Assembly (NCBI GenBank): GCA_030841085.1
Contig: JAVEDP010000031.1
Coordinates: 1 to 64,000 of the forward strand
Source of the DNA: Pyrinomonadaceae bacterium
Lineage (GTDB): Bacteria; Acidobacteriota; Blastocatellia; Pyrinomonadales; Pyrinomonadaceae
Direction of reading: 5' to 3'
Length of the DNA: 64,000 nucleotides
A model generated the notes under the pieces. That model was not told the DNA's origin, made no database searches, and was given only the letters and a program-made list of their open reading frames with translations. Shown here piece by piece: positions 51,783 to 60,316 of this stretch (position 1 is its first letter; each line of letters begins with the position of its first letter). Made by a program: the position numbers and the translations under genes.

Positions 51783-52811
51783 ATGACAAAAGCATTAATC
51801 ACCGGAATCACTGGCCAGGACGGCTCTTATCTTGCCGAATTCCTACTGGAAAAAGGTTATGAGATCCATGGGATTATCCGGCGTGCCTCGACCTTTAATA
51901 CCGGGCGCATCGATCACTTGTACAAAGATCCGCACATCAATGGCGTGCGCCTTTTTCTACATTATGGCGATATCGCCGACTCAACCAATCTTATTAAACT
52001 TCTTTATCGCATCCAGCCTGACGAGGTCTACCACCTGGCAGCGCAGAGTCACGTCCGCGTCAGTTTTGATATTCCTGAATATACTGGCGATGTAACTGCG
52101 CTGAGCACTGTCCGGATTCTCGAAGCTATTCGTGAGACGGGCGGCAAGTCAAAGTTTTATCAGGCGAGCAGCTCGGAAATGTTTGGCAAAGTTCAGGAGG
52201 TGCCGCAGCGAGAGACTACGCCGTTTTACCCGCGCAGTCCTTATGGCGCCGCAAAGGTGTATGCGCACTGGATGACGGTGAATTATCGCGAGTCGTATGG
52301 TCTGTTCGCCGCGAGCGGCATACTCTTTAACCACGAAAGCCCGCGGCGCGGCGAGACCTTTGTTACGCGCAAGATCACTCGCGCCGCCGTCCGCATCAAA
52401 GCGGGCCTGCAAAAAAAACTTTACCTGGGAAATTTGGATGCCAAACGCGATTGGGGTTACGCAAAAGAATACGTTGAAGCTATGTGGTTAATGCTTCAGC
52501 AGGATCTACCTGACGACTATGTCATTGCCACTGGTGAAACACATTCTGTAAGTGAGTTTTTGGAAGAGACTTTTTCTTACCTGGATCTGGACTGGCATGA
52601 GTATGTCGAGTTAGATCCAAAATACTTACGACCGACTGAAGTTGATCTGCTCATTGGCGATGCGACAAAAGCAAAACGCGCCCTCAATTGGGAGCCTAAA
52701 GTTACGTTTAAAGAGTTGGTGCAAATCATGGTCGACGCAGACATGACACTTCTGCAAAATAAAGAGAGGGCCGAAGTATTCGGCGACACAGGTCCCTCGC
52801 CGGCTCGCTAA
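51783..52811 (+). CDS. gmd: GDP-mannose 4,6-dehydratase
   Basis: 342 residues. [33 protein letters not shown] is the NADP motif. [13 protein letters not shown] and [15 protein letters not shown] are diagnostic for true Gmd. [22 protein letters not shown] and [19 protein letters not shown] give the catalytic residues. It converts GDP-D-mannose to GDP-4-keto-6-deoxymannose. The next gene (fcl) uses that product, 22 bases downstream. The mannose activation genes (manB/manC) are not in the window. Confidence 0.94.
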   Translation: MTKALITGITGQDGSYLAEFLLEKGYEIHGIIRRASTFNTGRIDHLYKDPHINGVRLFLHYGDIADSTNLIKLLYRIQPDEVYHLAAQSHVRVSFDIPEYTGDVTALSTVRILEAIRETGGKSKFYQASSSEMFGKVQEVPQRETTPFYPRSPYGAAKVYAHWMTVNYRESYGLFAASGILFNHESPRRGETFVTRKITRAAVRIKAGLQKKLYLGNLDAKRDWGYAKEYVEAMWLMLQQDLPDDYVIATGETHSVSEFLEETFSYLDLDWHEYVELDPKYLRPTEVDLLIGDATKAKRALNWEPKVTFKELVQIMVDADMTLLQNKERAEVFGDTGPSPAR

Positions 52812-52833
52812 TGAGGCGGGCTGTCGACGACGA

Positions 52834-53844
52834 ATGATAAAGAACATGAACGAAGCCTTTCCTTTCCAGCGTGTGCTGGTGACCGGCGGTAACGGCTTTC
52901 TGGGACGCTTTATTGTCGAGCGTTTACATAGTTTCAGCGACTTGAAAGTGTTCGCCCCTCGAAAGAGCGAATATAATCTTGTCGACGCTTCAGACATCGA
53001 GCGAGCGCTCTCGGAAACGCGACCCGACCTAATCATTCACCTTGCGGCGGTGGTGGGCGGCATCGGCGCCAACCAGGAGAACCCCGGAAAGTTCTTCTAT
53101 GAAAACCTGATGATGGGCGTTCAGCTCATCGAGCAAGCTCGTCAACATGGTGTGAAAAAGTTTGTCGCGCTGGGAACGGTTTGCGCGTATCCCAAATTTA
53201 CGCCCACGCCCTTTCGCGAAGATGATGTTTGGAATGGGTATCCTGAAGAGACAAACGCACCCTATGGCTTGGCAAAGAAAATGATGCTGGTGCAGGCGCA
53301 GAGCTATCGCCAGCAGTACGGCTTTAATTCTATCTTTCTGTTACCGGCGAATCTTTATGGACCAGGCGATAATTTCAACCCGGAATCTTCACACGTGATC
53401 CCGGCGCTGATTCGTAAATGCGTAGAAGCTCGGGAGAGTGGCGCGTCCTTTGTCGAAGCCTGGGGAACGGGAACCGCTTCGCGCGAATTTCTTTATGTAG
53501 ACGATTGCGCCGAAGCGATTGTTCGTGCAGCGGCAATTTACAACGAGAGTGATCCGGTAAATATTGGAACAGGCAACGACATTCTTATATCGGAACTGAT
53601 GCGGTTGATTGTGAAGTTTACCCGCTTTGAAGGCGAGATACGCTGGCGGACAGACATGCCCGATGGTCAGCCTCGCCGACGACTCGAAGTCTCGCGCGCG
53701 TTTGAAAGATTTGGGTTTCGCGCCCAGGTGCCTTTCGAGGAAGGTCTAAGACGCACCGTCGAATGGTATGAGGGTCATCGTGCTGTGGCAGGCGCGATAA
53801 AAGATTCAACCTCGATGGAAGTACGCGATTCATTAAGCAACTGA
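52834..53844 (+). CDS. fcl: GDP-L-fucose synthase
   Basis: 336 residues; ATG 52846 (MNEAFPF) is an alternative start. [18 protein letters not shown] is the NADPH site. [43 protein letters not shown] and [20 protein letters not shown] are Fcl blocks (the family's SSCIYPK is here TVCAYPK). The enzyme epimerises and reduces GDP-4-keto-6-deoxymannose to GDP-L-fucose. Pairing with gmd makes fucose supply likely. Confidence 0.92.
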   Translation: MIKNMNEAFPFQRVLVTGGNGFLGRFIVERLHSFSDLKVFAPRKSEYNLVDASDIERALSETRPDLIIHLAAVVGGIGANQENPGKFFYENLMMGVQLIEQARQHGVKKFVALGTVCAYPKFTPTPFREDDVWNGYPEETNAPYGLAKKMMLVQAQSYRQQYGFNSIFLLPANLYGPGDNFNPESSHVIPALIRKCVEARESGASFVEAWGTGTASREFLYVDDCAEAIVRAAAIYNESDPVNIGTGNDILISELMRLIVKFTRFEGEIRWRTDMPDGQPRRRLEVSRAFERFGFRAQVPFEEGLRRTVEWYEGHRAVAGAIKDSTSMEVRDSLSN

Positions 53845-53906
53845 GCCGCAGCCTGCCGGTTCATACTTTGGCGCAATAACTTTCCTGGCAGTTTTCTTCC
53901 TCTAAT

Positions 53907-55331
53907 ATGCACTATCACTTGATCGGAATCTGCGGCACTGCGATGGCCGCGCTTGCCGGAATGCTGCAGGCGCGTGGTCACCACGTCACCGGGTCCGACG
54001 AGAATGTTTATCCGCCGATGTCGACGATGTTGGCCGGGCTCGGTATTGAGGTGAAACAACAGGGCTACAGCGCAGCGCATCTCGAGCCTGCGCCTGATTG
54101 CGTAATAGTTGGCAACGCCATTCCCCGCGGTAACCCGGAACTTGAAGCGACACTTAACAGCAAGCTGGTCTATCGTTCGCAAGCCGAAGTAGTAAAGGAA
54201 GAATTCATACGCGGGCGTCGCTCGCTGGTGATTGCAGGTACGCATGGGAAAACGACTGCGACCAGCATCGCCGCCTGGGTGATGGACCAGGGCGGCCTTG
54301 ATCCATCTTTTTTGATTGGCGGCGTGGCGCAAAATTTCGGCGTTAGCTTTCGCGTAACAGACAGCGATTTCTTCATTATCGAAGGCGACGAATACGACAC
54401 CGCCTATTTCGATAAGGGCCCGAAGTTCATGCACTACCTGCCTGAAATCGCGATAGTAAATAACATCGAGTTTGACCATGCTGACATTTATCCTAATCTC
54501 GATGCGGTCAAACTTGCGTTCCAACGATTGATGAATCTAGTGCCCGCAAACGGCCGCTTGATCGTCGGCTGGGACAGCCCGCACGTACGCGAGGTTGTTA
54601 GCGAGATGGGCCGGAAACTTTTTACCCAACTGGAAACGTTTGGTACGACCGAAGCTGTGAAATGGCGCGTGACGAACACTGACTTCTCGGGCGAGTCAAG
54701 TAAATTCACCGTCACTTGTGAAGGCAAGCAGTGGGGCGATTTTCAAACACCGCTTATCGGCGAATTCAACTTTTTAAATTGTCTGGCAGTGATCATTGCT
54801 GCCGACGCTTGGGGAATTGACCGCGAAACAATTCGCGCGGCGCTCGCCACCTTCAAGAACGTTCGGCGCCGGGCCGAGGTACGAGGCGAGGAAAAAGGCG
54901 TCACAGTAATCGACGACTTTGCTCATCATCCGACGGCAGTGCGCGAGACGCTGCGCGGATTGCGAAATCGCTATCCTTCGCGCCGGCTGATCGCCGTGTT
55001 TGAACCGCGCTCATGGTCGTCGCGCCTGGCAGTTTTTCAAAACGAATACGCGCGCGCTTTTGTGGACGCGGATTACGTCATTCTGGCCGGCGTGTTTGAT
55101 AGTCAGAAGGCGTTGGAAAAAGGTAAAACGCTCGATACCGGCAAATTAATTGAGGAGATCGCGAAACAGGACAAGCCCGCTTTTGCGCTGGCGAATGCCG
55201 CGGAAATCATCGAACACCTGCGGCCCCAACTTCGGGAAGGCGACGTGCTGGCGATAATGTCGAATGGAGGCTTTGACGGGATCCACGAAAAACTGCTGAC
55301 TATGCTCAAAGCAGTCGGCAGTCGGCAGTAG
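53907..55331 (+). CDS. mpl: UDP-MurNAc:L-Ala-gamma-D-Glu-meso-DAP ligase (murein recycling)
   Basis: 474 residues. HYHLIGICGTAMAALAGMLQARGHHVTGSD is the Mpl/MurC N-terminal domain. AGTHGKTTATSIAAWVM (about 112-128) is the ATP P-loop of Mur ligases, and IIEGDEYDTAYFDKGPKF and VNNIEFDHADIYPNL are Mpl-specific. DDFAHHPTAVRETLRGLRNRYP is in the C-terminal domain. It attaches the recycled tripeptide to UDP-MurNAc, implying DAP-type peptidoglycan. The last five codons (VGSRQ) and the TAG come from a 7-base repeat array, so the native C-terminus seems to have been replaced. Confidence 0.94.
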   Translation: MHYHLIGICGTAMAALAGMLQARGHHVTGSDENVYPPMSTMLAGLGIEVKQQGYSAAHLEPAPDCVIVGNAIPRGNPELEATLNSKLVYRSQAEVVKEEFIRGRRSLVIAGTHGKTTATSIAAWVMDQGGLDPSFLIGGVAQNFGVSFRVTDSDFFIIEGDEYDTAYFDKGPKFMHYLPEIAIVNNIEFDHADIYPNLDAVKLAFQRLMNLVPANGRLIVGWDSPHVREVVSEMGRKLFTQLETFGTTEAVKWRVTNTDFSGESSKFTVTCEGKQWGDFQTPLIGEFNFLNCLAVIIAADAWGIDRETIRAALATFKNVRRRAEVRGEEKGVTVIDDFAHHPTAVRETLRGLRNRYPSRRLIAVFEPRSWSSRLAVFQNEYARAFVDADYVILAGVFDSQKALEKGKTLDTGKLIEEIAKQDKPAFALANAAEIIEHLRPQLREGDVLAIMSNGGFDGIHEKLLTMLKAVGSRQ

Positions 55332-55399
55332 CAGTAGGCAGGAAACTCGTTCTCCCGACTTTGTACTTTCTGCCGACTGCTACTGCCGACTGCCGACTA
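55311..55399. repeat. Inverted 7-base repeat array between converging genes
   Basis: The left arm (55311-55342) is GCAGTCG GCAGTCG GCAGTAG plus a variant; the right arm (55370-55399) is its near-perfect reverse complement. The loop is about 27 bases. A transcript from either side would fold into a ~30-bp stem, so the array can act as a two-way terminator. Each arm encodes VGSRQ-stop for the gene running into it. Confidence 0.9.
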
Positions 55400-55847
55400 T
55401 TTCCGCTTCCGGACGTGCCACCAACAGCGGCTTGGGAATACCCTTAATGTCTTCGAGTTTGCCGGGCGCAACTTCAACTCGCGCTGACAATATGCGCCTG
55501 ATGCGAGTTGGTAAAAACTTTCCCGCCAACAGGGCCGCGGCATTGATAAGTTCAACCACGTCGCCGCCACCGTTCCAATGCTCGCGCACTACTTTCGGAT
55601 CCGTTCGCTCCAGCAGCCTGAGCAACGTCAGCGCGATGAGGTAGGCATCGTCAACCTGCCCGACAAACGGAATCATGTCGGGGATCAAATCAAACGGAAT
55701 GATTGCGTAAACGATGGCGCCCGCCAACAGCGCGCGTTCGGTCGCCGGCACACGCGAGTCGGTCAATAGACGCGCGCAAAGCAGCACCATGTTGGGTATA
55801 AAGAGCAAAAGGTTTCTTAGTCGCCGCCGGGCCAATAAAGCAGACAT
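55380..55847 (-). CDS. YkvA/DUF1232-family membrane protein
   Basis: 155 residues. The DUF1232 core lies at about 20-70: LCARLLTDSRVPATERALLAGAIVYAIIPFDLIPDMIPFVGQVDD, read in pieces, with the diagnostic YAI.PFDLIPD and G.VDD motifs and one to two membrane helices. Function unknown; usually small inner-membrane proteins. The C-terminus ends VGSRQ, the same five residues as Mpl on the opposite strand, because both genes stop inside one inverted repeat. No ribosome site stands out before the ATG. Confidence 0.82.
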   Translation of the reverse strand: MSALLARRRLRNLLLFIPNMVLLCARLLTDSRVPATERALLAGAIVYAIIPFDLIPDMIPFVGQVDDAYLIALTLLRLLERTDPKVVREHWNGGGDVVELINAAALLAGKFLPTRIRRILSARVEVAPGKLEDIKGIPKPLLVARPEAEIVGSRQ

Positions 55848-55932
55848 CGCGCCTCCGTAAACTACCTCGTTTGTAAACTGCTGGTTGATGATTAAGTTAT
55901 CACGACTTTAGGCCGGCAGGTAATCTTAGGAA

Positions 55933-56041
55933 AATTAGCCGCGGATTTGCGCAGATATTCGCGAATCAGATCAAGAGCCGGGAAATAAAATGTAAAGTCC
56001 TTTCAGATTCGCATCAACCGCGCTAATCCGCGGCTGATTAG
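55933..56041. repeat. Imperfect inverted repeat with ~37-base arms
   Basis: The left arm (55933-55969, AATTAGCCGCGGATTTGCGC onward) pairs with the right arm (56004-56041, ending CGCTAATCCGCGGCTGATTA) at about four positions in five, over a ~34-base spacer. It fills the divergent gap between the YkvA-like gene and pta. It could be a small non-autonomous mobile element (MITE-like) or a palindromic repeat; no target duplication was recognised. Confidence 0.7.
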
Positions 56042-56112
56042 AACTTGTTCTCTTAGCCCGGGTTCGCTAGACTCACTTTTCTCGTACAACCTGCAAGCAG
56101 ATCTCTTTCTCT

Positions 56113-57135
56113 ATGGACATTCTTGAACGCATTCGTCAACGCGCTGCCTCGCGGCCCCAACACATCGTCCTTCCTGAAGGAAACGATCCGCGCACAGTAA
56201 AAGCGGCGGCACTTTGCGCGGGTCAGCGGCTGGCGCGCATAACGTTGCTCGGCGACGAAACGACTATTCGTGAAACGGCACAACGCGAGGGCGCAGATCT
56301 CGGCGGCATAACCGTGTTGGACCACCGGCGGGCGCCGGATTTCGAAAAGATGGTTGGCATTTTTCATGAAATGCGCCGCGCCAAGGGACTGATGGCCGAC
56401 GAAGCCCGCACTTTGATGAACGATCCGCTTTACTACGGCAACATGATGGTCCGCCTGGGCCAGGCGGATGGCTCGGTTGCCGGCGCTACAAATACAACTT
56501 CGCATACGGTGCGCGCGGCGTTGCACTGCATTGGGGTGCGTTCCGGATTCAAATTGGTATCGAGTTTCTTTTTGATGGCGTTGCCTGACAGCAGTTTCGG
56601 ACGCGAATTCGGAAATAATGGCGCGTTAATCTATGCCGATTGCGGCGTAGTGATCGAACCGTCCGCCGCCGAACTGGCCGAAATTGCGATCGCGTCCGCC
56701 GATTCATGTCGCGCATTGTTGGGCGCCACGCCGCGCGTCGCAATGCTTTCCTTCTCGACCAAAGGCAGCGCCAAACATAAGTTGGTGGACAAAGTCGTGG
56801 AAGCGACGCGCACAGTTAAAGCCCGCGCACCACAACTGGAGATCGATGGCGAATTGCAAGCCGACGCGGCCCTCGTTCCCGCGGTCGCAGAATCAAAGGC
56901 GCCGGGCTCACCGCTTGCCGGTCGCGCAAATGTTTTGATCTTTCCGGATCTGCAATCGGGCAACATCGCGTACAAATTGACGGAGCGACTGGCGGGAGCC
57001 ACGGCTATCGGCCCGATTCTTCAGGGACTGGACAAGCCCGCGAACGATTTGTCGCGCGGTTGCAAAGCGGAAGACATTGTCGATGCCGTCGCCATTACCG
57101 CGGTGCAATCCCAGGCAAGACAAGCGGCTGGTTGA
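56113..57135 (+). CDS. pta: Phosphate acetyltransferase
   Basis: 340 residues, the length of the short single-domain Pta. [22 protein letters not shown] opens the PTA_PTB domain. [46 protein letters not shown], read in pieces, is the conserved core, and [17 protein letters not shown] follows. The C-terminal part has [24 protein letters not shown]. It exchanges acetyl between acetyl-CoA and acetyl phosphate. No acetate kinase is adjacent in the window. Confidence 0.93.
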   Translation: MDILERIRQRAASRPQHIVLPEGNDPRTVKAAALCAGQRLARITLLGDETTIRETAQREGADLGGITVLDHRRAPDFEKMVGIFHEMRRAKGLMADEARTLMNDPLYYGNMMVRLGQADGSVAGATNTTSHTVRAALHCIGVRSGFKLVSSFFLMALPDSSFGREFGNNGALIYADCGVVIEPSAAELAEIAIASADSCRALLGATPRVAMLSFSTKGSAKHKLVDKVVEATRTVKARAPQLEIDGELQADAALVPAVAESKAPGSPLAGRANVLIFPDLQSGNIAYKLTERLAGATAIGPILQGLDKPANDLSRGCKAEDIVDAVAITAVQSQARQAAG

Positions 57136-57299
57136 AGGTCACAAGTGTAGAATTCGAACTTCAGTGTGACTTTCCCCGCAGCTATCTAAAGGTCGAAGCC
57201 CAAACTAATTTCGCGCAGACAAATTTAAGGCAACGCGAAGTAGGCCTCGGTTGCATCCTACCCCGGCAAAAGTAAACCCTCGAAAGGCTGTCAACTAAC

Positions 57300-58436
57300 T
57301 TGCCGAAAAAATTTTCGACGCTTCCGTTGTTGCTTTTTATTCTGCTTGCAACTTTTTCTATTCAAGCTCAACAGCCAAACCGAATTCCCTCCCCGACTCC
57401 GACGCCAAATGCTCAGGAAGAACCCGTTCGCGTTTTTACAGAAGAGGTGCGTTTGCCAATCGTGGCAGTCGATCAATACGGCCATTACGATCCGACCGTG
57501 GTGCCCGACGACATCCTGGTTCTTGAGGACGGCGTGGCCCAGCAAATCAGAAGCGTGCGGCACATTCCGGCGAACGTTGTGCTTGTGCTCGATACTGGAG
57601 GCGAACTGAGCGGGCTGGGCGGATTATCCAAAAAAACTAGTCTCACACGTGACGTAGCGGCGGCCCTCGTGAATCAGCTTTCAGCGAACACCTGGATCGC
57701 CACGATGCAGTTCAATAACAAAGTCGAGTTGCTACAGCCATGGACGCAGGATCGGCAAACCATTCTAAAGGCGCTGAAGACTAAACTCTCGTCGGGCAAG
57801 CGCGCGCGTTTTGCGGATGCGATCGTTGCGGCAGCCGAACAACTGAAAGACCGCCCCGAAGGAAGCCGCCATGTTGTGTTCATAACCGACGGCGTTGAAA
57901 CTGCCGGCGGCAAGACCGACAAGCTCCAGGCTCTTAAACGGCTGGCGGCCACGCGCGCGACCGTTCATATCATCAGCTACACCGAATTTGTTCTGCAGAA
58001 GGACAAAAAAAATAATCCTCCTTTTGAAACGGGCCAGCTGCCCACCAATCACGATCCAATTTCGAGTAACGATACAACCATGCCGCCGGGTCAAACACGC
58101 AGTCCAACTTATGGAGTGACCTTGCGCTTCGATCCGGCGATGCGCCGGCAGCGCAAGGCTTACGAGGCGGACATAAAAAAAAGCGAGCAGGCGCTGACGG
58201 CGCTGGCTGACGAAACTGGCGGGCGAATTTACTTGCCGACAGCAAGCGATGAAATGATTGCACAGGCCCGGGAAGCGGCACGCGAGATTGGTTCCGAATA
58301 CGTCGTCACCTATCGTCCAAAGAGGCCGCTCTCGTCTGCGTCTAAAGGTGAATACCGGCGCATCGACGTCGCCTCACGTCGCGTCGGACTGACCTTGCGT
58401 TCGCGGCGCGGCTATGTGGTGCCTTTGCAGCCCTAA
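57300..58436 (+). CDS. Secreted VWA-domain protein (acidobacterial VWFA-related type)
   Basis: 378 residues from a TTG start, with a signal peptide (LLLFILLATFSIQAQ) cut near residue 24. A short Pro-rich linker is followed by EVRLPIVAVDQYGHYDPTVVPDDILVLEDGVAQQIRSVRHI, read in pieces, which is the typical lead-in of this group. The VWA domain (about 90-290) has VVLVLDTGGELSG, where the MIDAS DxSxS motif is altered to DTGGE, and HVVFITDGVETAGG. The end (EYVVTYRPKRPLSS, VASRRVGLTLRSRRGYV) is also characteristic. Role unknown; probably a periplasmic or surface binding protein. Confidence 0.85.
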   Translation: MPKKFSTLPLLLFILLATFSIQAQQPNRIPSPTPTPNAQEEPVRVFTEEVRLPIVAVDQYGHYDPTVVPDDILVLEDGVAQQIRSVRHIPANVVLVLDTGGELSGLGGLSKKTSLTRDVAAALVNQLSANTWIATMQFNNKVELLQPWTQDRQTILKALKTKLSSGKRARFADAIVAAAEQLKDRPEGSRHVVFITDGVETAGGKTDKLQALKRLAATRATVHIISYTEFVLQKDKKNNPPFETGQLPTNHDPISSNDTTMPPGQTRSPTYGVTLRFDPAMRRQRKAYEADIKKSEQALTALADETGGRIYLPTASDEMIAQAREAAREIGSEYVVTYRPKRPLSSASKGEYRRIDVASRRVGLTLRSRRGYVVPLQP

Positions 58437-58439
58437 AGA

Positions 58440-58660
58440 TCAGAGGTCAGAAGTCAGAGGTCCTAAAGATTAGAGGTCAGAAGTCAGAAGTCAGAAGTCA
58501 CAGGTCAGAGGTCAGAGGTCAGAGGTCAGAAGGCAGAAGGCAGAAGTCCGAATTTAGAATTTAGATCCAAAATGAAAAGAGGCCAGTGTCAAACCAGAGT
58601 TCTGGCTGACCTCTGACCTCTGACTTCCGGCCTCTCTCTCTGCCTTCCGACCTCTGACTC
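58440..58660. repeat. Inverted 7-base repeat array (AGAGGTC/AGAAGTC type)
   Basis: The left arm (about 58440-58566) holds some 16-18 heptamers, AGAGGTC, AGAAGTC, AGAAGGC, and then AGAATTT. The right arm (about 58605-58660) has GACCTCT-type complements. The array separates the converging VWA and HD-GYP genes and fills the whole gap. A transcript would fold into a long imperfect hairpin, a likely two-way terminator. Confidence 0.9.
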
Positions 58661-59787
58661 TAGCTGACAACCGCCTCGAGTTGCGACTCAAGCATCTGGA
58701 TCATGCGGTGCACTTCGATGTTCTCTTCTTTCTTCAGCAACGATCGTGCATGCAACTCCTCCCAATCAGCTTTGGGTACCCGATGAAAGGCCTCGACGAC
58801 TTTTGGATCAAACTGCGTACCGGCCCACTCATTGAGTTCTTTCGCAGCCGCTTCATATGATTTGCCTTTGCGGTACACGCGATTGCTCGTCATCGCATCG
58901 AAGGCATCAGCTACCGAAAATATACGCGCGCACAAATCGATGTCTTCACCCCGCAAGCCCAACGGGTATCCTGAGCCATCCCACTTTTCGTGATGTTGCG
59001 CCACAACGCGCGCCGCGCCTTCGAGAAAGTGAATGCCGCGCAAGATCTGCTGGCCGTGGGACGGATGTTCGCGCATGAGCACCCACTCCTGATCCGTCAA
59101 CTTCGCCGGCTTCCGTAAAATAGAATCGGGTACTCCGATTTTTCCAATGTCGTGAAGCAACGAACCAAACTCAAGCGCCTTGATGCGTTGGTTGTCGAGT
59201 CCATACTCGCGGCCAAGCCGTAAGCTGTACGTCACGACACGTTCCGAATGTCCATGTGTTTCCAGGTCCCTGGTCTCGAGCGCAGCCGTCAGCGCTTTCA
59301 AAGTTGACCGATACGCGTCCTCAAGCGAATTCAAAGCATCATCAAGTTCCGCCGTGCGTTGCTCGACAAGTTCTTCCAAATGTCCTTCATAGCGCTCCTT
59401 GGCAACTATCAGATCCTGATGTTCGAGCGCGCGCTTGACCACTGCCTCCACCTGTCGCAGATCGAACGGCTTCATAACATAATCAAAGGCCCCAAGCCGC
59501 AAGGCGCCAATGGCGCTCTCGACCGTTTGCATGCCGCTGATCATCACCACCACCGTGTTGGGCGCCATACTCTTGACCTGCGGAATCATGTCGAGGCCGC
59601 TCATGCCGGGCATGGTGATGTCGCTGATCACTAGCTCATACTCGGACGCCAACAGCCGCTGGAGTGCCTCTTCAGCCGATCCTGCAGTCATGCAATAGTG
59701 CTCACCGCTGAATAGATCGGACAGTATGGCCGTTATCTCCGGCTCGTCATCGACAATCAAAATTCGGGACTTCGCACTTGTAGACAT
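58660..59787 (-). CDS. Response regulator with HD-GYP cyclic-di-GMP phosphodiesterase domain
   Basis: 375 residues. The receiver domain has Asp13-Asp14, the phosphoacceptor Asp56 (ISDITMP) and Lys106 (MKPF). A coiled linker (123-160) leads to the HD-GYP domain with HD at 212-213 (LLHDIGKIGVPD), EHPSHGQQIL (240-249) and HHEKWDGSGYP (265-275), the last being the GYP loop. All metal ligands seem present. The protein would cut cyclic di-GMP when phosphorylated by an unseen sensor kinase. Cyclic di-GMP often controls matrix production, so a link to the nearby clusters is possible but not shown. Confidence 0.93.
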   Translation of the reverse strand: MSTSAKSRILIVDDEPEITAILSDLFSGEHYCMTAGSAEEALQRLLASEYELVISDITMPGMSGLDMIPQVKSMAPNTVVVMISGMQTVESAIGALRLGAFDYVMKPFDLRQVEAVVKRALEHQDLIVAKERYEGHLEELVEQRTAELDDALNSLEDAYRSTLKALTAALETRDLETHGHSERVVTYSLRLGREYGLDNQRIKALEFGSLLHDIGKIGVPDSILRKPAKLTDQEWVLMREHPSHGQQILRGIHFLEGAARVVAQHHEKWDGSGYPLGLRGEDIDLCARIFSVADAFDAMTSNRVYRKGKSYEAAAKELNEWAGTQFDPKVVEAFHRVPKADWEELHARSLLKKEENIEVHRMIQMLESQLEAVVS

Positions 59788-60162
59788 TTGTTCCGACTCC
59801 TACAGAAAAGGGGGATTGCGGTGCAGTTACCGCCTGACGTGGCCTCGAGAGGGTTTCGCGAAGGGGTACGAGGGGCGAGATGGAAATAGTCCCGCAGATG
59901 GGCCCGGATGCCATTCTACAAGTTTTACCAACCCGTGGCAAACATGTTTTTACACGGGGGTAAGTGCCGCGTTTACACGTGTTGCAGAGAAATGTGGACG
60001 AAAGCGGTCGATGCAGCGCGGTTAGTATTCGAATCTTCGGAGCGTCGGGCTTTTTGCGCTGTGGGTTGTTTGGGGTAGCGAAGCTTCGCAGATAATCTGG
60101 CATCTCGACTCCGTTTTGAATTAGCCGGCGAAGGACTTGGTCTTGCGAAAGGTTGAAAACTA
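59788..60162. other. Gap without recognised gene
   Basis: About 375 bases between the HD-GYP gene and the tRNA. The open frames here look random, with no ribosome site or family match. It should carry the minus-strand promoter for the regulator; TTTTACACG and TTTACACGTG around 59949-59980 are noticeable, but I cannot assign a role. Confidence 0.3.
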
Positions 60163-60249
60163 TGGTGCCGGAGGTCGGACTCGAACCGACATGAGTTTGA
60201 CCTCGCCAGATTTTGAGTCTGGTGCGTATACCAATTTCGCCACTCCGGC
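60163..60249 (-). tRNA. tRNA-Leu (anticodon CAA)
   Basis: 87 bases on the minus strand with the 3' CCA encoded. The acceptor stem GCCGGAG pairs with CTCCGGC. The anticodon arm CCAGA-CTCAAAA-TCTGG places CAA at positions 34-36 (reads UUG). A long variable arm (class II) and a T loop with GGTTCGAGTCC complete the leucine tRNA pattern. Confidence 0.97.
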
Positions 60250-60316
60250 GGCGCGGGGAAAGAATAATAAGTCTTGCAGGTTGGAATTCGCAATCGCAGC
60301 GGCAGCTGTCGTTGCG

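Noticed and set aside
58440-58660. CRISPR array
   Set aside because: The repeats are contiguous 7-base units without spacers and are mirrored, unlike CRISPR repeats.
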